The position numbers and the translations under genes are program-made. A model generated the notes under the pieces. That model did no database searches. It was not told the DNA's origin and was given only the letters and a program-made list of their open reading frames with translations. A stretch of DNA of 64,000 nucleotides from an uncultured Pseudomonadota bacterium. Its GTDB lineage: Bacteria > Pseudomonadota > Gammaproteobacteria > Steroidobacterales > Woeseiaceae. The stretch lies in NCBI GenBank assembly GCA_913055625.1, contig CAJXJW010000001.1, forward strand, positions 682,001 to 746,000, given 5' to 3'. Shown in pieces: positions 53,501 through 60,020 of this stretch. Each line of letters starts with the position of its first letter. The stretch's first letter is position 1.

Positions 53501-54056
53501 AGCCCATCGGGAACACGTCGATCAGCGAGCCGCGAACGGCGAACTCGCCGTGCTCGCGGACCTGCGGCACGCGGTAGTACCCGCCGGCCACGAGCCGGTC
53601 GACAAACGCATCGCGCTCGAGCTTCTGCCCGGCGGCCAGGGACAGTGAACGCCCGGCGACGTAGTGCGTCGGTGGCAGCCGCTGGAGCAGGACGGGCAGG
53701 GCGGCGACGACCACCCCGTGTTCCAGCGACGGCAGGCGCGACAGCACGTCGAGGCGCTGCGAAACGATGTCCTGGTGCGGCGAGAACGCGTCCCACGGCA
53801 GGGTCTCCCACTCGACGAAGTGCAGGACGTCGAGCCGGGCGCCGGCGAAGAAGCGGATCTCCGACTCGAGGCGGTCGGCATGGCGCGGGTCGTCCGCCAG
53901 CACCAGCAGAGGCCCCTGCGCCGCCGCCGCGTGCTCGGCGATCGCGAGCGCGGCGGCCGCGCCGGTCAGCCGGCCCCAGGCAGGGACGGTATCGTCGGAG
54001 GGCGTCCTGGCGCGCGGAAACAGGAGCGCGCGCGGGCTGAGAGAAGCGTCGGCCAC
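50586..54056 (-). CDS. mfd: Transcription-repair coupling factor Mfd
   Basis: Displaces RNA polymerase stalled at DNA damage and recruits UvrA. I chose GTG 54056, giving 1156 residues (E. coli 1148); the longer frame reads through the promoter. UvrB-like N-terminal region (WETLPWDAFSPHQDI), polymerase-interaction domain, then RecG-like helicase motifs GDVGFGKTEVALRA and IDEEHRFGVRHKE. A minus-strand TATAAT lies 29 bp upstream. Confidence 0.96.
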   Translation of the reverse strand: MADASLSPRALLFPRARTPSDDTVPAWGRLTGAAAALAIAEHAAAAQGPLLVLADDPRHADRLESEIRFFAGARLDVLHFVEWETLPWDAFSPHQDIVSQRLDVLSRLPSLEHGVVVAALPVLLQRLPPTHYVAGRSLSLAAGQKLERDAFVDRLVAGGYYRVPQVREHGEFAVRGSLIDVFPMGSDKPYRVDFFGDEIESLRPFSPETQLSADPVDTVRLLPAREVPLDPDDVQAFRSRYRERFEGQPGKSRVYRDVSDGIAHGGIEYYLPLFFDTTSNLLDYLPADATVVLPDGADSLLDAAWREIEERQSLCSLDPERPILTADETFHTPARARERLAAHPAIRYSAQSVPDAPGNLNLPTTLAPAMRVEARFDDPAGALIRFLDGFDGRVLFTAETAGRREQVRELLGGRGLDLARVNGWFDFLDGSTRIGLAVAPLENGVLLPDAGTAIISEQQLFGERTSTRRRRRAAERDPEAIIRQLNDLQPGSPVVHAEYGVGRYLGLVALEAGGIQGEFLHLEYADGDKLYVPVHALDLISRYTGASPESAPLHRLGSDQWAKARQRAAERVRDVAAELLDVYARRAARPGHRFRWPEAEYRAFEQGFPFELTEDQATTIDDVLADLASGQPMDRVVCGDVGFGKTEVALRATFAAVNGGKQVAILVPTTLLAQQHGDNFRDRFADWPVRVEVLSRFQSPKQVRGIVEGLRSGAVDVVIGTHRLLQHTKDFRDVGLVIIDEEHRFGVRHKETIKSLRSEVDMLTLTATPIPRTLNMTLGGLRDMSLITTPPSERLAVKTFVSEWNDVMIREACLREIKRGGQVYFIHNKVEDIQRIGQRLEKLVPEAGIRIGHGQMPERELEQVMFDFYHRRFNLLLCTTIVESGIDVPTANTIIINRADRFGLAQLHQLRGRVGRSHHRAYAYLIAPPKATMTADAIKRLEAIDSLEDLGAGFTLATHDLEIRGAGELLGDEQSGQIQEIGFSLYMDMLNKAVEALREGRVPNLDEPLDAGADINLHVPALLPEDYVPDVHLRLILYKRITACADDAARRELQVELIDRFGLLPPPAKNLLRIAALKHRATGLGVRKIDAADAGGYLLFGDDSRIDPVALVRLVQNNDGRYRLKGSHRLQFRDDLADPEQRFGTVNSLLDTLAGQ

Positions 54057-54084
54057 GGCATCGGTTGTTGGAGGGCGGCCGGGG

Positions 54085-54090
54085 ATTATA
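54085..54090 (-). promoter_or_regulatory. Candidate -10 of mfd
   Basis: A perfect TATAAT on the minus strand; the start would fall near 54078, about 22 nt before the GTG. The -35 region is poor (TTCCCG at an 18-bp spacing). Confidence 0.5.
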
Positions 54091-54143
54091 AGGAATGCGG
54101 TGCCGTCGCGGGAACCGCCGATCGCGGGACGCCGGGAAATGAA

Positions 54144-54173
54144 CGGGCCCGGACCGTTGCCGGCCCGGGCCCG
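54144..54173. terminator. GC-rich hairpin between the small secreted protein gene and mfd
   Basis: CGGGCCCGG (54144-54152) and CCGGGCCCG (54165-54173) form a perfect 9-bp stem that can be extended inward by CCG/CGG around a TTGC loop. On the minus strand it follows the gene at 54194 by 20 bp and is trailed by GTTCATTTCC, only moderately U-rich. Probable terminator for that gene, with reduced efficiency. Confidence 0.5.
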
Positions 54174-54193
54174 GTGTCGCAGTACGTCGTCTT

Positions 54194-54481
54194 CTAGCGC
54201 TTGAGTACGGTGTGGATCACGCGGTCGTGCTCGAAATACACGATGAAATCCGCGTACACCCAACGGCTGATCGGCGGATCGCCGACCGGAGCGATCTTCG
54301 AGACCGGGGCGCCGTACTTCGCCTCGACGCTCGCCTGGGTCATGCCGGAGGCGGGTCCGCTGCTGGCAGACGCAGCCCCGGTGCCGCGCATGTCGAGATT
54401 CTGTGCCGTGGCCGCCGCACCCGCGGTCGCCGCGACGACGAGCAGGAGCAGTTTCGGCAGGAATGTCCGTTGAATAGCCAT
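54194..54481 (-). CDS. Small secreted protein, BamE/SmpA-like fold suspected
   Basis: 95 residues with a signal peptide (LLLLVVAATAGAAATAQ, cleavage near residue 27). The mature part contains GMTQASVEAKYGAP, the loop typical of BamE/SmpA-like proteins (G-M-x4-V-x3-G-x-P), then VGDPPISRWVYADFIVYFEH and a VIHTV end. Similar short proteins occur in other Gammaproteobacteria without known function. GGAGA lies 8 bp before the ATG, and a minus-strand -10 TATAGT is at 54513-54508. Confidence 0.7.
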   Translation of the reverse strand: MAIQRTFLPKLLLLVVAATAGAAATAQNLDMRGTGAASASSGPASGMTQASVEAKYGAPVSKIAPVGDPPISRWVYADFIVYFEHDRVIHTVLKR

Positions 54482-54507
54482 GTCGCGTCTCCGGTTCGGT
54501 CCCGGCG

Positions 54508-54513
54508 ACTATA
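54508..54513 (-). promoter_or_regulatory. Candidate -10 of the small secreted protein gene
   Basis: TATAGT on the minus strand, 27 bp before the start codon, one mismatch from consensus. It lies in a 162-bp divergent region shared with lolC. Confidence 0.4.
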
Positions 54514-54579
54514 GCATCGCGCGCCGGGACGAAAAACAGTAGCTCAAACAGGTTTTTACACCGCTGGCCGGGTGTCGCG

Positions 54580-54595
54580 CGTGACGGCCGTCACA
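54580..54595. promoter_or_regulatory. CRP/FNR-family-like palindrome upstream of lolC
   Basis: GTGACGGCCGTCAC (54581-54594) is a perfect palindrome; with flanks it reads C-GTGA-N6-TCAC-A, one base from the CRP consensus TGTGA-N6-TCACA. Its centre is about 56 bp before the predicted lolC start and about 87 bp from that of the divergent gene. Confidence 0.45.
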
Positions 54596-54630
54596 ATTTG
54601 CCCGCGCGCTCCCGGGCTGGCGTTCTGTGG

Positions 54631-54636
54631 TTTAAT
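54631..54636 (+). promoter_or_regulatory. Candidate -10 of lolC
   Basis: TTTAAT, five of six consensus bases, ends 7 bp before the ATG at 54644, so the transcript would begin at or next to the start codon. No usable -35 is seen, which would fit activator dependence. Confidence 0.4.
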
Positions 54637-54643
54637 GCGCCCG

Positions 54644-55885
54644 ATGCTGAGGGCCCACGAACTGTTTGTCGGACTGCGCTACCTGCGGGCCAAGCGGCGC
54701 AATCGCTTCGTGTCGTTCATCAGCCTGATTTCGCTGCTCGGTATCGCGCTGGGCGTCGCGGCGCTGATCGTGATCCTGTCGGTGATGAACGGTTTCGAAG
54801 CCGAGCTGCGCACGCGGCTGCTGAGCCTGTCGGCCCACGGTGCCGTCGGTTATGCAGAGGGCCCGGTGACCGACTGGCGCGGCCTCGCGGCGGACGTCGA
54901 GGCGGAGCCGGGTGTCGTTGCGGCGGCGCCCGTGATCTCGATGGAAGGCATGGTCCAGTCCGAACGAAGCCTGGAGCCCGTGCTCGTCCAGGGCATCGAC
55001 CCGGCCGCGGAGATGCGGCTGTCCGGGCCGTCGATCAACATGGTCGAAGGCCGCATCGAGGCGCTCGCACCCGGGCAGCGCGGCATCGTGCTCGGGCGCC
55101 TGCTGGCCTACGACATCGGCGCGCGGCTCGGCGACGGCGTCGTGCTGTTGATTCCCCGCCCGGTCGGGGATGGAACGCTGGAGCCGGTGCTCGAGCGCTT
55201 CACGCTGAAGGGCGTGTTCGAGGCCGGCCTGCAGGAGCTGGACGAAGGTCTCGCGCTGGTGCACGTCGCCGACGCCGCGAGAATCCGCGATCTCGGCGAC
55301 GCGGTCGACACCGTGCGTTTTCGTGCGCTGGACGTCATGGAGGCCCCCTCTATTGCTGCGCGGATCGCCGCACGGGTTCCCGGCGTATCGACGACGGACT
55401 GGACGATCGAGAACGCGAGCTACTTTCGCGCGATCCGTATCGAGAAAATGATGATGTCGCTGCTGTTGTCGCTGATCATCGGGGTCGCGGCGTTCAACAT
55501 CGTCGCGAGCCTCGTCATGGTCGTCACCGACAAGACCACGGATATTGCCGTCTTGCGCACGCTCGGCATGGAGCCGCAGGGCGTAGTGCGCGTGTTCTTC
55601 GTGCAGGGCGCCGTGATCGGCTGGTTCGGCGTCGTCATCGGCGTGCTGCTCGGCGTCGTTCTCGCGATCAATGTCCCGGTCATCGTGCCTGCGCTGGAGC
55701 GCCTGTTCGGCTTCCAGATCATGCCCGGCGACGTTTACTACGTCTCCCGCATCCCGTCGCAGCTCGAGTGGGCACACGTCGGGGTCATCGCGGCGGCGGC
55801 GTTTGTGCTGACGTCGCTGGCCACGCTCTACCCGGCGCGCCGGGCCGCGCTGGTCCGACCGGCGGTCGCGCTGAGGTACGAATGA
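54644..55885 (+). CDS. lolC: Lipoprotein-releasing ABC transporter permease LolC/LolE type (first copy)
   Basis: Inner-membrane subunit of the LolCDE complex that passes outer-membrane lipoproteins to LolA. ATG 54644 (MLRAHELFVGLRYLRAKRRN) is preferred over ATG 54635, which overlaps the -10. 413 residues: membrane helix 1 (FISLISLLGIALGVAALIVI), a large periplasmic domain, and three C-terminal helices. ILSVMNGFEAELR is the family signature. Stop overlaps the next permease gene (ATGA). Confidence 0.93.
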   Translation: MLRAHELFVGLRYLRAKRRNRFVSFISLISLLGIALGVAALIVILSVMNGFEAELRTRLLSLSAHGAVGYAEGPVTDWRGLAADVEAEPGVVAAAPVISMEGMVQSERSLEPVLVQGIDPAAEMRLSGPSINMVEGRIEALAPGQRGIVLGRLLAYDIGARLGDGVVLLIPRPVGDGTLEPVLERFTLKGVFEAGLQELDEGLALVHVADAARIRDLGDAVDTVRFRALDVMEAPSIAARIAARVPGVSTTDWTIENASYFRAIRIEKMMMSLLLSLIIGVAAFNIVASLVMVVTDKTTDIAVLRTLGMEPQGVVRVFFVQGAVIGWFGVVIGVLLGVVLAINVPVIVPALERLFGFQIMPGDVYYVSRIPSQLEWAHVGVIAAAAFVLTSLATLYPARRAALVRPAVALRYE

Positions 55886-57132
55886 GCGGGCGGTCCTACG
55901 AACGCTGGATCGGTACGCGCTACGTGCGGTCCCGCAGCGACAATCGCTTCGTGTCGTTGATCTCTGCGATCTCGATGCTCGGTATCGCGATCGCGGTCAT
56001 GGTGCTGATCGTGGTGCTGTCCGTCGTGAACGGCTTCGAGCGCGAGTTGCAGGACCGGTTGCTCGCGATGACGGCGCACGCCTCGATCGAAGGCGCCGAC
56101 GGCGAACTCGCCGACTGGGAACCGGTCGCTGACCTCGCGACGGCGGATGCGCGCGTATCCGGCGTGGCGCCCTTCGTGACCGGGCAGGCGCTGCTCGTGC
56201 ACGCAGAGTCGCTGAGCGGCGCCGAGCTGCGTGGCATCGATCCCGCGCGCGAGCGCGCGGTGTCCGGCGTCGCCGATCTCATGCTGGAAGGCTCGCTTGA
56301 CGAACTGGTGCCCGGCGAGTTTCGCATCGTGCTCGGCGAGGAACTGGCGAAGGCGCTTGGCGTCGGCCCGGGAGACCGCGTGACGGTGACGCTCGCGGCC
56401 GGGGTGGTCACCCCGGCAGGCGTGGTGCCGCGCACGAAGCGTTTCACCGTGAGCGGAATCTACCGCGTCGGCATGTACGAATTCGATCGCAGGCTCGCAT
56501 TCATCAGCATTGGCGACGCGCAGCGCCTGTACCGGCGCGCGAACTCGGTGACAGGGTTGAGACTGTCCGTAACGGACGTATTCGCGGCGCCGCAGGTCGT
56601 GCGCGACATCGCGCTCGAGACCGGCCGTCTCGTGCTGGTCAGCGACTGGACGCGCCGCCACGTAAACTTCTTCCGCTCGATTCAGATCACGAAGTCCATC
56701 CTGTTCGTGATCCTGCTGCTCGTCGTGGCGGTCGCGGCATTCAACATTGTCTCGACGCTGGTCATGGTCGTGAAGGACAAGCAGTCGGACATCGCGATCC
56801 TGCGCACGGTGGGTGCAAGGCCGTCGGGGATCGTCCGGATTTTTGTGACCCAAGGCAGTATCATCGGGCTCGTCGGCACGCTCGCCGGCGTGGTCGGCGG
56901 CGTCCTGTTGTCCGTGAACCTCGAGCGTGTCGTCGGCTTTCTCGAGGGAACCTTCGGCTTCAAGTTGCTCGCATCCGACGTGTATTTCATCAGCGACCTG
57001 CCGTCGCAGCTCCAGTCCGGCGACGTGCTGCGTATCGCGGGCATCGCGCTCGTGCTGGCGCTCGCCTCGACGCTGTACCCGGCATGGATGGCCGCCCGGA
57101 TCGCGCCGGCCGAGGCGCTGCGCTATGACTGA
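55882..57132 (+). CDS. lolE: Lipoprotein-releasing ABC transporter permease LolC/LolE type (second copy)
   Basis: Paralogue of the preceding gene, 416 residues, same topology ([20 protein letters not shown] as helix 1; [13 protein letters not shown]). Which of the two is functionally LolC (LolA-binding hook) or LolE (lipoprotein-binding) cannot be settled by reading. The order permease-permease-ATPase differs from lolC-lolD-lolE of E. coli. Overlaps lolD by 8 bp. Confidence 0.9.
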   Translation: MSGRSYERWIGTRYVRSRSDNRFVSLISAISMLGIAIAVMVLIVVLSVVNGFERELQDRLLAMTAHASIEGADGELADWEPVADLATADARVSGVAPFVTGQALLVHAESLSGAELRGIDPARERAVSGVADLMLEGSLDELVPGEFRIVLGEELAKALGVGPGDRVTVTLAAGVVTPAGVVPRTKRFTVSGIYRVGMYEFDRRLAFISIGDAQRLYRRANSVTGLRLSVTDVFAAPQVVRDIALETGRLVLVSDWTRRHVNFFRSIQITKSILFVILLLVVAVAAFNIVSTLVMVVKDKQSDIAILRTVGARPSGIVRIFVTQGSIIGLVGTLAGVVGGVLLSVNLERVVGFLEGTFGFKLLASDVYFISDLPSQLQSGDVLRIAGIALVLALASTLYPAWMAARIAPAEALRYD

Positions 57133-57820
57133 AGCCACGAACGCGGTGCTCGAGTGCCGGGGCATCGCGCGCCGCTTTCGCGAAGGCAGCTCCGTGCTCG
57201 AGGTGCTACGCGACGTGAACCTGTCGGTCGCGGCGGGCGAGCGCGTCGCGATCATCGGCGCATCCGGTTCGGGCAAGACGACGCTGCTGCAGATCCTGGG
57301 CGGCCTCGATGACCCCGACGACGGCGAGGTCTACGTCGCCGGCGAGGCGATGCACGCGAAGAACGAGGTGCGTCGCGGCGACATCCGAAACCGGCACATC
57401 GGCTTCGTCTACCAGTTTCACCACCTGCTCCCGGAATTCACCGCGGCGGAGAACGTGGCGATGCCGCTGCTGATTCGGCGGGAAGCGATGGCGCCGGCAC
57501 TGGAGAAAGCGGGCGAACTGCTCGCGCGCGTGGGCCTCGGCGAGCGCCTGGCGCACAAGCCCGGCGAGTTGTCCGGCGGCGAGCGTCAGCGCGCGGCCGT
57601 GGCGCGCGCGCTGATCACCCGGCCGGCGCTGGTGCTGGCCGACGAACCGACCGGCAATCTCGATGCCGGCAACGGCCGGCACGTGCTGGACCTGATGCTG
57701 GGGCTGAATCGGGAACTCGGCACGAGCCTCGTCATCGTCACGCACGATCACTCGATTGCGGAGCAGATGGACCGGGTGCTCGTCCTCGAGGACAAGCACC
57801 TGGTCGACGCGTCTCAATAG
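57125..57820 (+). CDS. lolD: Lipoprotein-releasing ABC transporter ATP-binding protein
   Basis: ATPase of LolCDE. 231 residues. Walker [13 protein letters not shown], signature [16 protein letters not shown] and Walker [13 protein letters not shown] are intact, with the LolD-type [19 protein letters not shown]-loop. Its end overlaps the convergent outer-membrane protein gene by 7 bp. Confidence 0.96.
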   Translation: MTEATNAVLECRGIARRFREGSSVLEVLRDVNLSVAAGERVAIIGASGSGKTTLLQILGGLDDPDDGEVYVAGEAMHAKNEVRRGDIRNRHIGFVYQFHHLLPEFTAAENVAMPLLIRREAMAPALEKAGELLARVGLGERLAHKPGELSGGERQRAAVARALITRPALVLADEPTGNLDAGNGRHVLDLMLGLNRELGTSLVIVTHDHSIAEQMDRVLVLEDKHLVDASQ

Positions 57821-58887
57821 ACCGTTTTCTGCACCCCGATCAGCCACTCGGCGTCGGTCTCGAGCTGCGGCCCGTCCACGTCCTGCAGCAACGGCACGAG
57901 GTACTCGACGCCGAATCGCCAGCCGCGAAGCCGGCCCGTGCCGACGACGTTCAGGCCGAGACCGGCGTCCATCCGCGTCAGTGCCTGCCGATCGGGATCG
58001 GCCGTTTGCACCGGCCCCATGATCTGCGGGTCGATGCCGCTGATGTTGTCGCGGTCATACCACGCCACGCGCGCCGACGTGCTGACGGCATCGCTCCAGA
58101 GCCAACTCGCCCAGGCCGTCAGGCGATGTTCGTCGCCCAACCGGTAGTCGTCGTCGTTGTCAGTCAGTCGAAACGTGCTCCGCCACTGTGCGCCCCAGCC
58201 GAACCGCCCGTGACCGGTGGACGCGATGGTTGCGCCGATGATCGGGTCCCACGTGCCCGACCCGAGCTGCATGGGGTATGGCGTGCGTTGGGTCGGTCGC
58301 ATGTTCATCGGCGTCAGCACGGTCGCCTCTTCGTCGGTACTCCCGGTCGGCAGTGACAGGCCCGCCGCCAGGTGCAACCGGTATGTCGCGTTGTGCGCAA
58401 TCCGCACGAGCGCCGTTGCCGTCGTGTCGCCCCATCCCGAGGTCGTCACGTCGAAGTCCCCGAGGACGGTGGTGCCCATGCCGCCCATGTACGTCCGGTG
58501 CGCCATCGACTTTTGCCAGTACGTCCCCATCAGCATCAGCGTCACGGTGTCCGAGGGGGCATACATCAGACCCGGCATGTGCATCGTCATGTCCATGTCG
58601 AGCGGTACGATGCGCAGGGTCGGCGGCATGCCTGGCATGCCGGCGAAGCGGTTCGGTTCCGTCGTGACGATCGTGTCGGGGGCGATGGATTCGTCGCCTT
58701 GCAGATTGCCCGCCATTTCCATCCGCATGTAGCGATAGGAAAACATCCATTCGCCCGCGGCATGAGTGTGATCACCCATGACGCCGATGGGGGCGTGGCT
58801 ATCGGCACGCACCGCGTCGTCCGCGCTCGCAGTGCCGGTTGCAGCGAGCGCTGCCAGCAGCGTCGCCGTTATGAAGTTCGGTTTCAT
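57814..58887 (-). CDS. Putative outer-membrane transporter-like protein, Met/His rich
   Basis: 357 residues with a signal peptide ([15 protein letters not shown]). Strands with alternating aromatic residues and a C-terminal aromatic (QKTVY) suggest a beta-barrel of the transporter/MetA-pathway type. Met and His are abundant: [20 protein letters not shown] and [12 protein letters not shown] chose ATG 58887, which has AGAGGA seven bases upstream. It follows a DUF2946 gene on the same strand (81 bp). Met/His content and that partner point to copper or another soft metal, but this is inference. Confidence 0.65.
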   Translation of the reverse strand: MKPNFITATLLAALAATGTASADDAVRADSHAPIGVMGDHTHAAGEWMFSYRYMRMEMAGNLQGDESIAPDTIVTTEPNRFAGMPGMPPTLRIVPLDMDMTMHMPGLMYAPSDTVTLMLMGTYWQKSMAHRTYMGGMGTTVLGDFDVTTSGWGDTTATALVRIAHNATYRLHLAAGLSLPTGSTDEEATVLTPMNMRPTQRTPYPMQLGSGTWDPIIGATIASTGHGRFGWGAQWRSTFRLTDNDDDYRLGDEHRLTAWASWLWSDAVSTSARVAWYDRDNISGIDPQIMGPVQTADPDRQALTRMDAGLGLNVVGTGRLRGWRFGVEYLVPLLQDVDGPQLETDAEWLIGVQKTVY

Positions 58888-58968
58888 TTCAGATCCTCTG
58901 TCGCAGACGCGCGTAGGCCGCGCGAGTGCCCGCAAGCCACCGCGCCCGCGGTGGCAGGAAATTCGTGG

Positions 58969-59394
58969 TCAGGAACGGCGGGCGGCGGGCGGTCCGCGGG
59001 GATCGTAGTGTGTCGCCTGGACCGTGGACGCCGGCGACGTCGCCGGAGAGGCTTGATGTCCTTGCGCAGCGGGTACCACGGCGCGGTGGGCCGGCGAATC
59101 GGCCGGGATTGCCGCCATGAAGACGGCATTGCCGATCGGGCAGCTCTCGCCCGTGGCCGCATGCTCCGAGTGAGTGTCGGTGGCATGTGCCGCATGGCCG
59201 GCGCCCTGGTGAATGGCGTGGTGGCCGGCCTCTGTCGCCGGCGAGAGTACCGCGAGGATCGCGGCACCGCCGTTCGAAGGGCACAGGACGACCAGCCGCC
59301 CGTCGTGCAGCGTACCGGGCATGTAGCCGACGGGTATGACGGCGCGGAGCGAAATCGCGAGTACGAGGACGAACCGCAGGCCGGGACGGTACAT
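58969..59394 (-). CDS. DUF2946-like small protein, His-rich
   Basis: 141 residues. The N-terminal hydrophobic segment (LRFVLVLAISLRAVIPVGYM), then LVVLCPSNGG and ESCPIGNA, resemble DUF2946 proteins, which often occur near copper-handling or TonB-dependent receptor genes. A His-rich stretch (HHAIHQGAGHAAHATDTHSE) lies between the Cys residues. ATG 59394 overlaps the DUF2062 stop by 1 bp, so it is co-transcribed with DUF2062 and probably with the downstream outer-membrane protein. Confidence 0.7.
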   Translation of the reverse strand: MYRPGLRFVLVLAISLRAVIPVGYMPGTLHDGRLVVLCPSNGGAAILAVLSPATEAGHHAIHQGAGHAAHATDTHSEHAATGESCPIGNAVFMAAIPADSPAHRAVVPAAQGHQASPATSPASTVQATHYDPRGPPAARRS

Positions 59395-59945
59395 CAGCGG
59401 TTCCGGCGAGTGTCGTGGATGCCGTTGTCGCCCGAGCGGCCGCGGCGCTTCCGCGACTTGTAGTCGTGCAACGACGCGCGCCAGATCACGTCGACGACGA
59501 CGTAGCCGATCAGCGCGCTCAGGGACCCCAGGATCAGGCAGCCGAGCGTCAGCGGCTGCCAGATCGTGACGAACTTGTCCGTGAACCAGGCGAGCGAGAA
59601 CTCGAAGTCGAACGCGATCGGCGGCGCGTCGAGCAGCCAGCGGCCGAGCCGGTACGCGGAGTAGTACATCGGGTACATCGTCAGCGGGTTGCTGACGAAG
59701 GTCGTGACGACGGTGATCGGGATGTTGACGCGCGCCGCAAGCGCGGCCAGCGTCGCCAGTAGCGGGTGGCCGGGTATGGGCATCCACGCGAAAAACAGCC
59801 CGAGCGCAAATGCGGGCACGGCCGTGCGCCGGCGAACGCCCCAGTAGCGGGGCTCGTGGAGCATGTGGCGGAACGGTGCCAGGAAGCGGCTTTCACTGAC
59901 TCTGTGCCGCTTTATCGAGAATTTCCTGAAAAACTGCCTGGGCAT
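59394..59945 (-). CDS. DUF2062 membrane protein
   Basis: 183 residues. The family core ALGLFFAWMPIPGHPLLATL and the SNPLTMYPMYYSAYRLG segment are present, with three to four membrane segments and a basic C-terminus (YKSRKRRGRSG). Function unknown; it adjoins comEC in many Gammaproteobacteria. Divergent from comEC with a 75-bp gap that shows no clear promoter. Confidence 0.87.
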   Translation of the reverse strand: MPRQFFRKFSIKRHRVSESRFLAPFRHMLHEPRYWGVRRRTAVPAFALGLFFAWMPIPGHPLLATLAALAARVNIPITVVTTFVSNPLTMYPMYYSAYRLGRWLLDAPPIAFDFEFSLAWFTDKFVTIWQPLTLGCLILGSLSALIGYVVVDVIWRASLHDYKSRKRRGRSGDNGIHDTRRNR

Positions 59946-60020
59946 TGGCGCCGTCGGTCCTCGAAACTGGATGAATGTGCCGAACCGTCCGTCGCCGTCC
60001 ACTGCCGGGTTGAACAGGTC

